The notes below the pieces were generated by a model. That model made no database searches. It worked only from the letters and a program-made list of their open reading frames with translations, and was not told the origin of the DNA. A DNA stretch of 64,000 nucleotides. Source: Orlajensenia sp001423545. GTDB lineage: Bacteria > Actinomycetota > Actinomycetes > Actinomycetales > Microbacteriaceae. A program made the translations under genes and the position numbers. How positions within the stretch are numbered: the first letter of the stretch is position 1; each line of letters begins with the position of its first letter. The DNA is taken from positions 372,001 to 436,000 of the forward strand of contig LMOK01000003.1 in the NCBI GenBank assembly GCA_001423545.1, read 5' to 3'. Below, in pieces: positions 15,359 through 23,639 of this stretch.

Positions 15359-17005
15359 TCAGAGCGCCTGCACGGCGGCGGCCTCGGCAGCGAGGCCGGC
15401 CCGATAGCGGTCGAGGAAGGTGGCGAAGCCCGCGACGTCTTCTGCGACGGGGGTGACGGTGTCGAAGCCGGCGTCGGCGAAGACGCGCTCGTTCAGGTAC
15501 GTTCCGAGGTCGGTTCCCGAGTCGGTTCCGGATGCCGCTCCGGATGCCGCATCCGACGTCGCACGCAGGTACGACGCGAGCACCGCGATCCCCCACGCTC
15601 CGCCCTCGCTCGCGGTCTCGCCGACGGCGACAGGGGCGTCGAGGGCACCGGCGAGCAGGCGCTGGGCGACGCCCGCGGTGCGGAAGATGCCCCCGTGGGC
15701 GAACATGCGATCGAGCGAGACACCCTCGTCGGCGAGCACGCGCATGCCGAGGCTGAGGGTGCCGTAGACGCCGTAGACCTGGGCGCGCATGAAGTTCGCG
15801 AGGGTGAGCCTGCTGTCGGGCGTGCGCACGACGAGCGGGCGGCCCTCGCTGAGGCCCGCGATCGGCTCTCCGGCGAGGTGGTTGTAGGCGATGATGCCGC
15901 CGGCATCCGCCTCCCCCTCGAGGGCTTCCCGCAGCAGGACGCCGAACGCGGCATCGGTGTCGACCGGGGTTCCGGATGCCGCAGCGAAGCGCGAGAACAC
16001 GCTCACCCACGCCGCCAGCTCGCTGGCGCCGTTGTTGCAGTGCACCATGGCGACGGGGTCGCCGGCCGGCGTGGTGACGAGGTCGAGCTCGTGGTGCACC
16101 TGCGCGAGCGGGGCCTCGAGCACGACCATGGCGAAGATGCTGGTGCCGGCGCTGACGTTGCCCGTGCGCGGCGCGACGGAGTTGGTGGCGACCATGCCGG
16201 TGCCGGCGTCGCCCTCGGGCGGGCAGAGCAGGGCGCCGGGCTGCAGCGCACCCGTCGGGTCGAGGAGCGCGGCGCCCTCGGCGGTCAGGGGGCCGGCGGC
16301 CTCACCGGCGACGAGCACCTCGGGCAGCAGCTCGGCGACACGGAGCCGGGGAGCGCGGTCGGCGACGAGGCCGTCGTAGATCGTGATGAGGCCGGCGTCG
16401 TAGTCGTGCGTGGCCGAGTCGATCGGGAACATGCCCGACGCGTCGCCGACGCCGATGACCTTGCGGCCGGTGAGCTTCCAGTGCACGTAGCCGGCGAGCG
16501 TCGTGAAGAAGGCGACGTCGGAGACGTGGGCCTCGTCATCGAGCACGGCCTGGTGCAGGTGCGCGATCGACCAGCGCAGCGGGATGTTCACGCCGAAGCT
16601 CTCGCTGAGCTCGGCCGCTGCCGGTCCCGTGGAGGTGTTGCGCCAAGTGCGGAACGGCACCAGCAGCTCGTCGGCGGCGTCGAAGGCCAGGTAGCCGTGC
16701 ATCATCGCCGAGACGCCGATGGCGCCGAAGCCGGTGGGCTCCACGCCGTGGTCGCGGCTCACCTGGGCGACGAGGTCGGCATAGGCCGCCTGCACACCGG
16801 CCCAGACGGCGTCGAGCGAGTACGTCCAGACGCGGTCGACGAACTGGTTCTCCCACTCGTGGCTGCCCACGGCAAGTACATCACCGGGGTTCTCGCCGAT
16901 GAGGCAGGCCTTGATGCGCGTCGAGCCGAACTCGATGCCGAGCGACGTGCGCCCCTCGAGGATGGCCGTGCGAGCGGCATCCGTGGTGCTGGTGGAAGCG
17001 CTCAT
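15359..17005 (-). CDS. araB: L-ribulokinase (FGGY carbohydrate kinase)
   Basis: The 548-residue protein phosphorylates L-ribulose at O5. The FGGY N-domain opens with LGIEFGSTRIKACLIG, the phosphate-binding loop; AMMHGYLAF and FRTWRNTST belong to the substrate site, and the C-terminal domain has GNVSAGTSIFAMV and FAHGGIFRT. The extended middle and C-terminal parts match the FGGY group seen in actinobacterial ara operons rather than the shorter xylulokinases. The ATG at 17005 overlaps the araD stop by four bases. Confidence 0.95.
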   Translation of the reverse strand: MSASTSTTDAARTAILEGRTSLGIEFGSTRIKACLIGENPGDVLAVGSHEWENQFVDRVWTYSLDAVWAGVQAAYADLVAQVSRDHGVEPTGFGAIGVSAMMHGYLAFDAADELLVPFRTWRNTSTGPAAAELSESFGVNIPLRWSIAHLHQAVLDDEAHVSDVAFFTTLAGYVHWKLTGRKVIGVGDASGMFPIDSATHDYDAGLITIYDGLVADRAPRLRVAELLPEVLVAGEAAGPLTAEGAALLDPTGALQPGALLCPPEGDAGTGMVATNSVAPRTGNVSAGTSIFAMVVLEAPLAQVHHELDLVTTPAGDPVAMVHCNNGASELAAWVSVFSRFAAASGTPVDTDAAFGVLLREALEGEADAGGIIAYNHLAGEPIAGLSEGRPLVVRTPDSRLTLANFMRAQVYGVYGTLSLGMRVLADEGVSLDRMFAHGGIFRTAGVAQRLLAGALDAPVAVGETASEGGAWGIAVLASYLRATSDAASGAASGTDSGTDLGTYLNERVFADAGFDTVTPVAEDVAGFATFLDRYRAGLAAEAAAVQAL

Positions 17006-17742
17006 CGGCGTGCATCCCCCGACTGTCCGTAGACGTTCTGGTAGCGATCGAAGAGGCTGTCGATGGCCTGCTGCGGGATGGGGACGAGCGGTCCGGCCTC
17101 GCGGGCGTAGTGCACCGTGCGGGCGACGTCCTCGACCATGACCGCGGCCTTGACGGCGTCCTTCGCGTCCTTGCCGATGGTGAACGGCCCGTGATTGGCC
17201 ATGAGCACGGCGCGTGAACGGTGACCGGAGAGGGTCTCGACGATGCCGCGACCGATCGAGTCGTCGCCGATGATCGCGAACGGACCGACAGGGATGGGCC
17301 CGCCGAACTCGTCGGCCATCGCCGTGATCACGCAGGGGATCTCCTCGTTGCGTGCGGCCCAGGCCACGGCGAACGTGGAGTGGGTGTGCACGACCCCGCC
17401 GACCTCGGGCATGTTGCGGTAGACGTAGGCGTGGGCAGCGGTGTCGCTCGACGGGCTGCGATCGGAGCCAGCGGTGCCGGCGATGACTGCGCCGTCGAGG
17501 TCGCAGAGGATCATGTTGTCGGGGGCGAGGTCGTCGTAGGAGACGCCCGACGGCTTGATGACGAAGAGGTCGGCTCCGGGAACGCGACCGGAGACGTTTC
17601 CGCCGGTCCAGACGATGAGGCCGTAGCGGGTGAGTTCGGAGTGCAGTGCGGCGACGTCGGCACGCACCTGCTGGATGGCGGCCTCGATCTCGGCGGTGAA
17701 GACGGAGCGCTTGATGCTCTCCTGGCCGGATGCTGATGCCAC
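17002..17742 (-). CDS. araD: L-ribulose-5-phosphate 4-epimerase
   Basis: The 246-residue class II aldolase-fold enzyme turns L-ribulose 5-phosphate into D-xylulose 5-phosphate. The zinc-site histidines lie in VVHTHSTFAVAW, and GGNVSGR and LMANHGPFTIG are family blocks. The GTG at 17742 is favoured because GAAGGAG lies 8 bases upstream; an ATG at 17769 would put the ribosome site inside the gene. It is the first gene of araD-araB-araA and directly follows a promoter with two LacI-type operators. Confidence 0.95.
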   Translation of the reverse strand: MASASGQESIKRSVFTAEIEAAIQQVRADVAALHSELTRYGLIVWTGGNVSGRVPGADLFVIKPSGVSYDDLAPDNMILCDLDGAVIAGTAGSDRSPSSDTAAHAYVYRNMPEVGGVVHTHSTFAVAWAARNEEIPCVITAMADEFGGPIPVGPFAIIGDDSIGRGIVETLSGHRSRAVLMANHGPFTIGKDAKDAVKAAVMVEDVARTVHYAREAGPLVPIPQQAIDSLFDRYQNVYGQSGDARR

Positions 17743-17811
17743 CGTCGCAACTCCTTCGTCGTGATGCACACCGACGCACCACGGGACGGCGGCGTCGGAG
17801 TCTGCTGCGTC

Positions 17812-17865
17812 GTTAGCGCTAACAGCCTTCGTCTATGTTAGCGCTAACGAACGCTCGGAATGCAA
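17812..17865 (-). promoter_or_regulatory. Promoter and twin LacI-type operators of araDBA
   Basis: Two perfect palindromes GTTAGCGCTAAC lie at 17812-17823 and 17837-17848, centres 25 bp apart. On the minus strand TTGCAT (17865-17860) and TAACAT (17840-17835) give a promoter with a 19-bp spacer; the upstream operator overlaps the -10 and the other sits at the expected transcript start, so repression is expected when the LacI protein is sugar-free. Confidence 0.85.
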
Positions 17866-17947
17866 GCGGTTCAGGTCTCGATTCGGACGCCGTGACCAAG
17901 CTGTGACCTGGGCGCGCATTAAGAGGGGTACGCGGACGCGCCGAGGT

Positions 17948-18035
17948 GCCCACTTCCGCCGGTGCAGCGGTGGCCGCACTGGTGGAAGTGGGCAACTCGC
18001 GGCATCCGCCTGCGAGACGCAACTCGCGGCATCCG
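17948..18035. repeat. Gene-free stretch with inverted and direct repeats
   Basis: GCCCACTTCC (17948-17957) is inverted at 17984-17993. GCAACTCGCGGCATCCG is repeated directly at 17992-18008 and 18019-18035, a 27-bp period. No gene is supported between the ara promoter and the terminator of the second transporter. Confidence 0.55.
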
Positions 18036-18049
18036 TCGGCGAAACGCCG

Positions 18050-18083
18050 GACGGCCCCCGCTCCCGAGGGAGCGAGGGCCGTC
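18050..18083 (-). terminator. Terminator of the second mmsA-mmsB-chvE operon
   Basis: A stem of about 15 bp with one wobble pair and a 3-nt loop (arms CCCCGCTCCC and GGAGCGAGGG within longer arms) begins 21 bases after the chvE stop. Confidence 0.8.
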
Positions 18084-18103
18084 TGTGACGAAGCGAATGC
18101 TGC

Positions 18104-19222
18104 TTAGGAAGCGGCGTTCACGATGTCGAGGAGGTTCGGGTTGTTCTTGTACGCCTCGGCTGCGTTGTCCTTGGTCACGATGACCGGGGCAAGCAGGTAA
18201 GCGGGAACGACCTTCTCGCCGTTGTCGTACTGCTCGGTGTCGTTGACCTCAGCCTCGTCGCCCTTCTGGAGCTCGCCGATCATCTTGATCGTCTGCTCCA
18301 CCAGGAGGGTGGTGTCCTTGTTGATGGTGGAGTACTGCTCTCCGGCCATGATCGACTTGACCGACTCGACCTCGGAGTCCTGACCGGTGACGGTGACCTT
18401 CGAGATGTCCTTGCCGGCCTGCTTGGTCGACGTGATGATGGCGCGAGCCAGAGTGTCGTTCGGGGACAGGACACCGTCGATGGCGTCGCTCGAGTAGTTC
18501 GAGGTCAGCAGCGAGTCCATGCGGCTCTGGGCGTTCTCAGCCTTCCAGCCCTGGGTCGCGGTCTGGGCGACCTCGGTCTGGCCCGACTTGACGACGAGGG
18601 TTCCGTCGTCGATCTTCGGCTGGAGCACGTCCATCGCACCGTTGAAGAACACGGCGGCGTTGGCGTCGTCGGGCGAGCCCGAGAACAGCTCGATGTTCCA
18701 CGGGGCAGCGTGACCCGAGCGCTTCTCGAGACCCTCGAGGAGAGCCTGGCCCTGGAGCTGGCCGACCTTGAAGTTGTCGAAGGCGACGTAGTAGTCGACG
18801 TTCGGCGTGTTCTCGATGAGGCGGTCGTACGCGACGATCTTGACGCCGGCGTCGGCAGCCTGCTGCAGCTGCGTTCCGAGCTGCTTGCCGTCCTTCGCAC
18901 CGATGACGATGACCTTCGCGCCGTTGGTGACCATGGCGGAGATCTGGTTCTGCTGCTCCGCGACGGTGTTGCTGGCGGGCGCGTACTGCACGTCTGCCTT
19001 GTATCCGGCCTGGCTGAGGCCATCCTCGAACAGCGCACCGGCGAGAACCCAGTTCTCAGAGGTCTTGTCGGGGAGTGCGACACCGATGGTGGAGTCTGCA
19101 GCGAAGCCCTTGGCGGCTTCACTGGACCCGCCGGTGCTTGCGCCGCGGTCGGACGAGCAGCCCGTCAGCGCGAGGGCAGCTGCGGCTGCAACCGCGACTG
19201 TTGCCAAAGCGATCTTCTTCAT
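18104..19222 (-). CDS. chvE: Sugar-binding lipoprotein, ChvE-like (second copy)
   Basis: The 372-residue lipoprotein has a signal peptide ending LALTGCSSD and a Peripla-BP-4 domain with IGVALPDKTSENW, MVTNGAKVIVIGA, IVAYDRLI and ELFSGSPDDANA, the same landmarks as the first ChvE-like protein. It is the last gene of mmsA-mmsB-chvE. The ATG at 19222 is taken as the start; a GTG three codons upstream is possible. The gene order differs from the first copy, where the binding protein comes first. Confidence 0.94.
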   Translation of the reverse strand: MKKIALATVAVAAAAALALTGCSSDRGASTGGSSEAAKGFAADSTIGVALPDKTSENWVLAGALFEDGLSQAGYKADVQYAPASNTVAEQQNQISAMVTNGAKVIVIGAKDGKQLGTQLQQAADAGVKIVAYDRLIENTPNVDYYVAFDNFKVGQLQGQALLEGLEKRSGHAAPWNIELFSGSPDDANAAVFFNGAMDVLQPKIDDGTLVVKSGQTEVAQTATQGWKAENAQSRMDSLLTSNYSSDAIDGVLSPNDTLARAIITSTKQAGKDISKVTVTGQDSEVESVKSIMAGEQYSTINKDTTLLVEQTIKMIGELQKGDEAEVNDTEQYDNGEKVVPAYLLAPVIVTKDNAAEAYKNNPNLLDIVNAAS

Positions 19223-19290
19223 TGATTTCACTTTCTCTTGGTGGTGGTGGTGAGGGGGATCGTGCAGGTCGGGAGACGGATGCCGCGAGC

Positions 19291-20631
19291 TCAGCTGCGC
19301 AGCGACTCCGCCGAGGCGTTGTCGTTCGTCGGCAGCACGGTGCCTGCCGACTCGAGCACGGGCTCATCGGCGGCTGCGCGGGCCTTGCGGCGCTGCGACC
19401 AGATGCCGAAGATCGACGGGCGACCCTGGCGCTTGCTCCAGACGTCGACACCCACGGCGATCAGCAGCACGAGGCCCTTGATGATCTGCACGAGGTCTGC
19501 GCCGGCACCGATGAGCTGGAGGCCGTTGTTGAGGAACGCCATGACCAGACCACCGACGATGGAGCCGATGACGGTACCGATACCGCCCGAGACTGCAGCG
19601 CCACCGATGAAGACCGACGCGATCGCGTCGAGCTCCCAGCCGTTGCCGTCCTGCGGGCCGGATGCCGTGGCACGGGCCACGTAGATCATTCCGGCGAGGG
19701 AGGCGAGCACCGACATGTTCATCATGACGAAGAAGTCGACACGGCGGTCCTTGACGCCCGAGAGCGTCGCGGCCAGACGGTTGCCGCCGACGGCGTAGAT
19801 GTGGCGGCCACCGATGGTGCTGCGGGTGATGAACGAGTAGAGGATGACGAGGGCGACCAGGATGATGCCCGAGATCGGGAAGCTGGTGCCGACGCGACCG
19901 GTGGCGAACAGCCAGGCGGCGGCGAGGATCACGCCGGCGAGCAACACGACCTTGACGACCGAGACCCAGACGGGCGAGGACGTGGAGCCCATCTTCTTCT
20001 GCACGCGGCGGATGTGCCACTCGTTGTAGACGATCCAGGCTGCGCCGAGGATGCCGAGGATCATCGTGCCCGTGCTGAACGGGAACGGACCGAAGTCGGG
20101 GATGTAGCCGGCGCCGATGTAGGTGAACTCCGACGGCACCGCGACGCTGGTGGACTGGCCGATGAACTGGTTTCCACCGCGGAAGATGAGCATGCCCGCC
20201 AAGGTGACGATGAAGGCGGGAACACCGATGTAGGCGACCCAGAAGCCCTGCCAGGCACCGATGGCGGCACCGACGGCGATGCCGAGCACGATCGCCAGCG
20301 GCCAGGGGAGGTTCCAGTCGGCCATGGCCTTCGCCACCACGATGCCCGTGAACGCCGCGACCGAACCGACCGAGAGGTCGATGTGGCCGGCGATGATCAC
20401 CATGACCATGCCGATCGCGAGGATCAGGATGTAGGAGTACTGGTTGACGACGTTGATGAGGTTCGTCGGCGAGAGAGTCAGGCCGTTCGTCAACACCTGG
20501 AACAACAGGATGATGACGATGAGGCTGCCCAGGATGCCGAACTGGCGCAGGTTGGACTGACCGCCACCGAACATCTTCTTGATGTCGGCGAACCCGCCAC
20601 TCTTCTTCGTCGAGCTGGTTTCGGTGCTCAT
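19291..20631 (-). CDS. mmsB: Multiple-monosaccharide ABC transporter permease (second copy)
   Basis: The 446-residue membrane protein shares MVMVIIAGHIDLSVGSVAAF, GVPAFIVTLAGMLIFRGGN and GGAAVSGGIGTVIG with the first mmsB, with about ten membrane segments. It is longer at both ends, with a Ser/Thr/Lys-rich N-terminus and a 40-residue basic then acidic C-terminal tail. The ATG shares one base with the mmsA stop (TGATG), so the two are translationally coupled. Confidence 0.95.
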   Translation of the reverse strand: MSTETSSTKKSGGFADIKKMFGGGQSNLRQFGILGSLIVIILLFQVLTNGLTLSPTNLINVVNQYSYILILAIGMVMVIIAGHIDLSVGSVAAFTGIVVAKAMADWNLPWPLAIVLGIAVGAAIGAWQGFWVAYIGVPAFIVTLAGMLIFRGGNQFIGQSTSVAVPSEFTYIGAGYIPDFGPFPFSTGTMILGILGAAWIVYNEWHIRRVQKKMGSTSSPVWVSVVKVVLLAGVILAAAWLFATGRVGTSFPISGIILVALVILYSFITRSTIGGRHIYAVGGNRLAATLSGVKDRRVDFFVMMNMSVLASLAGMIYVARATASGPQDGNGWELDAIASVFIGGAAVSGGIGTVIGSIVGGLVMAFLNNGLQLIGAGADLVQIIKGLVLLIAVGVDVWSKRQGRPSIFGIWSQRRKARAAADEPVLESAGTVLPTNDNASAESLRS

Positions 20632-22181
20632 CAGTTCTGAACTCTCTTCCGTGCGGAGGTCATGCTCTTCATCAGGGTTTCGGGGTTGGCATCCGTCACG
20701 GGGATGTCACCGGTGATCTGGCCTTCGAAGACGGTGTAGATGCGGTCGGCTATGCCGAGGAGTTCGGGGAGTTCGCTCGAGATGAGGATCACGCCCTTCC
20801 CCTGTGCGGCCAGCGCCTGGATGATCGTGTAGATCTCGTACTTGGCACCCACATCGATGCCGCGGGTGGGCTCGTCGAGGATGAGCAGGTCGGGGTCGGT
20901 GAACATCCACTTGGCGAGGACGACCTTCTGCTGGTTTCCACCGGAGAGCTTGCCCACCCCCATGTCGACGCTCGGCGCCTTGATGCGCAGCGACTTGCGG
21001 TACTCCTCGGCGACCGAGTACTCGCGCATGTCGTCGACGACCTGGCCGCGGGAGATCTTCTTGAGCTTGGCCGAGACGATCGACGCCTTGATGTCGTCGA
21101 GCAGGTTGAGGCCGAGGACCTTGCGGTCCTCGCTCACGTAGGCGAGGCCGGCATCGATGGCCTGCGACACGTCGCGCAGTTCGATCTCCTCGCCGTCCTT
21201 GACGATGGTGCCCGAGACGAAGCTGCCGTAGGAGCGACCGAAGAGGCTCATGGCCAGCTCCGTGCGTCCGGCGCCCATGAGGCCGGCGAGTCCGACGATC
21301 TCACCGCGGCGCACGTAGAGGCTCGAGCCCTTGACGACCAGGCGCTCGGCCACCTGCGGGTGCTGCACGGTCCAGTCCTTGACCTCGAAGAACACATCGC
21401 CGATGTTCGGGGTGCGGTCGGGGAAGCGGCTCTCGAGGCTGCGACCGACCATGCCGCGGATGATGCGGTCCTCGTTGATCTCGCCCGCGGCGATGTCGAG
21501 GGTCTCGATGGTCTTGCCGTCTCGGATGATCGTGATGGAGTCGGCGACCTGCTCGATCTCGTTGAGCTTGTGGGAGATCATGATCGACGCGATGCCCTTG
21601 CCCTTGAGGCCTCGGATGAGGTCGAGCAGGTGCTGCGAGTCGTTCTCGTTCAGTGCGGCCGTCGGCTCGTCGAGGATGAGGAGCTTGACGTCCTTGTTGA
21701 GCGCCTTGGCGATCTCGACCAGCTGCTGCTTGCCGACGCCGATGTTCTTGATCTGGCGGTCGGGGTCCTCGTCGAGGCCGACACGGGCGAGGAGCTCGGT
21801 GGCCTTGGCCTTCGCCTCGACCCAGTCGATGACGCCGCGGTGAGCCAGCTCGTTGCCGAGGAAGATGTTCTCGGTGATCGACAGCTCGGGGATGAGCGCC
21901 AGCTCCTGGTGGATGATGACGATGCCCGCGTTCTCGCTCGAGCGGATGTCCTTGAACTCCACCCGCTCTCCGCGGAAGACGATCTCACCGGTATAGGTGC
22001 CCGCGGGATAGACGCCCGAGAGGACCTTCATGAGCGTGGACTTGCCCGCGCCGTTCTCGCCGCAGATGGCGTGGACCTCGGCTGCGTTCACCGTGAGGGA
22101 GACATCCGACAGCGCCTTGACGCCGGGGAACTCCTTGGTGATCGAGCGCATCTCGAGGATGGGGTGCTGCTCAGACGGCAT
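20631..22181 (-). CDS. mmsA: Multiple-monosaccharide ABC transporter ATP-binding protein (second copy)
   Basis: About 516 residues with two ABC domains: Walker A GENGAGKST near 47, IGVGKQQLVEIAKAL and DEPTAAL in the first, GLMGAGRTE, LSGGNQQKVVLAKW and DEPTRGIDVGAK in the second. AAGGGA ten bases upstream supports the ATG at 22181 rather than 22235. It is the first gene of its operon and follows a strong promoter with a LacI-type operator at 22355-22406. Confidence 0.95.
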   Translation of the reverse strand: MPSEQHPILEMRSITKEFPGVKALSDVSLTVNAAEVHAICGENGAGKSTLMKVLSGVYPAGTYTGEIVFRGERVEFKDIRSSENAGIVIIHQELALIPELSITENIFLGNELAHRGVIDWVEAKAKATELLARVGLDEDPDRQIKNIGVGKQQLVEIAKALNKDVKLLILDEPTAALNENDSQHLLDLIRGLKGKGIASIMISHKLNEIEQVADSITIIRDGKTIETLDIAAGEINEDRIIRGMVGRSLESRFPDRTPNIGDVFFEVKDWTVQHPQVAERLVVKGSSLYVRRGEIVGLAGLMGAGRTELAMSLFGRSYGSFVSGTIVKDGEEIELRDVSQAIDAGLAYVSEDRKVLGLNLLDDIKASIVSAKLKKISRGQVVDDMREYSVAEEYRKSLRIKAPSVDMGVGKLSGGNQQKVVLAKWMFTDPDLLILDEPTRGIDVGAKYEIYTIIQALAAQGKGVILISSELPELLGIADRIYTVFEGQITGDIPVTDANPETLMKSMTSARKRVQN

Positions 22182-22354
22182 CGCTTGACTGTCCCTTCGA
22201 ACCGTGGCTGAACGTGGAATCGGCCGCACCCGCATCGCGAGTGTCCGTCACTGTCATGGACAGGGCAACCGCTGGGCGGCTGGGCTGCGGCATGAAGCTC
22301 ACGGGCTGACTCCGATGTCAAAGGGATGGGTCGGAATTTCCGATGTGGCGGTCG

Positions 22355-22406
22355 TGTGACCGTTCACATCGCGTCTCATAGTGCCTCCACCGCGAACCGG
22401 TGTCAA
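22355..22406 (-). promoter_or_regulatory. Promoter and operator of the second mmsA-mmsB-chvE operon
   Basis: On the minus strand a perfect -35 TTGACA (22406-22401), a 17-bp spacer and CACTAT (22383-22378) form a strong promoter. Just past the expected start lies TGTGA-CCGT-TCACA (22355-22368), close to the ideal lac-type operator. This fits repression by the LacI protein encoded just upstream, whose recognition helix has the SxQTVSR residues of LacI. Confidence 0.8.
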
Positions 22407-22436
22407 GTTGAGTTCGCGTCACGCTTTCGTAACGGC

Positions 22437-23471
22437 TCAGTAATGAACGAGGGCCGCGTGCACCGGGCCGCTGGAGCCGCGCACGACGAGGGCCGGCACG
22501 ATCTCCTCGCTCTGCGACACGGGTTCGCCACGCAGTTCGCCGAGCAGCAGGGCCACCGCCCGGCGCCCCACCTCGCGGAACTCCTGGTGCACTGTCGTCA
22601 AGGGCGGAGACACGTGCTGGGCCACGGGGATGTCGTCGAAGCCGACGACGCTCACGTCGTGCGGAACGTCGAGACCGGCATCCCGGAACGCGTGCATCAG
22701 CCCGATCGCCATCAGGTCGTTGGCCGCGAAGACGGCGCTGAAGTCCCGGTAGCGGCTCAGCTCCCGCCCGGCGTAGTACCCGAAGTCCGCGGTCCAGTCG
22801 CCGAGGATCGGCGGATGCGTGCGCAGGTCGGCGTCGATGATGGCGTCGAGGAAGCCCCTCATGCGCGCCTCGGCCTCGATCCAGTCCTGCGGCCCGGCGA
22901 GGTGCACGATCTCGTGGTGACCGAGATCGATGAGGTGCTGGGTGGCCGCTCGAGCTCCCGCGATCTGGTCGACGGCGAGGGCCCGATGGTCGCTCTGCCC
23001 CGTCGACTGCAGGCTCACGTAGGGGATGTCCATGGCCATGCCGGCGAGGACGTCGAAGACCCGCACCTGCGGTGCCATCACGATCAGGCCCTCGACATCC
23101 TGCAGCACCAGGTGCTTGAGGGCGTCGACGATGGCGGCGGGAGTCGACGCCGCCAGGTTCGCGGTGTTCACGAAGTACCCGGCCTCGCGGGCGGCATCCT
23201 CGATGGCGGCGATGCTCGACGACGGGCCGTACTCGCCTGTCGTCGCCGACAGCACGCCGATGGTGCGCGACCGACTGGTGACCAGGGCCCGGGCGGCGCG
23301 GTTGGGCCGGTACTTCAGGGCCTCCATGGCATCGAGCACCCGCTGACGCGTCTCGTCACGGATGCTGGGGTGCCCGTTCAGCACTCTGGAGACGGTCTGA
23401 TGCGACACGTCCGCGAGGCGCGCGACATCGCGGATCGAGGGCGCTCGCCCCTTCTGCGGCTCTGGCGACAT
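22437..23471 (-). CDS. LacI-family regulator of the second monosaccharide transporter
   Basis: The 344-residue protein has the helix-turn-helix at residues 12-31 (SIRDVARLADVSHQTVSRVLN), the hinge helix around RAARAL, and the sugar-binding-like effector domain ending in VSVVGFDDIPVAQHVSPPLTTV, the signature of LacI C-domains. It lies immediately upstream of mmsA on the same strand. TGTGA-type palindromes occur both at its own promoter and at that of mmsA, so autoregulation and control of the transporter are likely. Confidence 0.93.
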   Translation of the reverse strand: MSPEPQKGRAPSIRDVARLADVSHQTVSRVLNGHPSIRDETRQRVLDAMEALKYRPNRAARALVTSRSRTIGVLSATTGEYGPSSSIAAIEDAAREAGYFVNTANLAASTPAAIVDALKHLVLQDVEGLIVMAPQVRVFDVLAGMAMDIPYVSLQSTGQSDHRALAVDQIAGARAATQHLIDLGHHEIVHLAGPQDWIEAEARMRGFLDAIIDADLRTHPPILGDWTADFGYYAGRELSRYRDFSAVFAANDLMAIGLMHAFRDAGLDVPHDVSVVGFDDIPVAQHVSPPLTTVHQEFREVGRRAVALLLGELRGEPVSQSEEIVPALVVRGSSGPVHAALVHY

Positions 23472-23487
23472 TGACGGACCGTTCGGA

Positions 23488-23568
23488 TGTTCACGTTCAC
23501 ATGGAAAAGCTCAGATCAATTATGCACATGAGCGGCGGATGCGAAAGTTCACGATGTGACAGTCACAT
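23488..23568 (-). promoter_or_regulatory. Promoter with flanking LacI-type operators upstream of the regulator
   Basis: A perfect 15-bp palindrome ATGTGAC-A-GTCACAT lies at 23554-23568 and an imperfect one, TGTTCACGTTCACA, at 23488-23501. A -10-like CATAAT (minus strand, 23524-23519) lies between them. Sites about 66 bp apart on either side of a promoter could allow looping by a tetrameric LacI protein. Confidence 0.65.
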
Positions 23569-23639
23569 TGCGCGGATCGTGTGACAGCACGACAATCGAC
23601 GCCGAACATCGGCTGCGCCACGCACATATGCCGCGCGGG

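Noticed and set aside
17992..18035. CRISPR-like array
   Set aside because: Only two 17-bp direct copies with a 10-bp gap, no further repeats and no cas genes.
17903..18183. Small frames in the gap between the ara promoter and the second chvE
   Set aside because: No ribosome site, Arg/Gly-rich, and built on the direct and inverted repeats found there.
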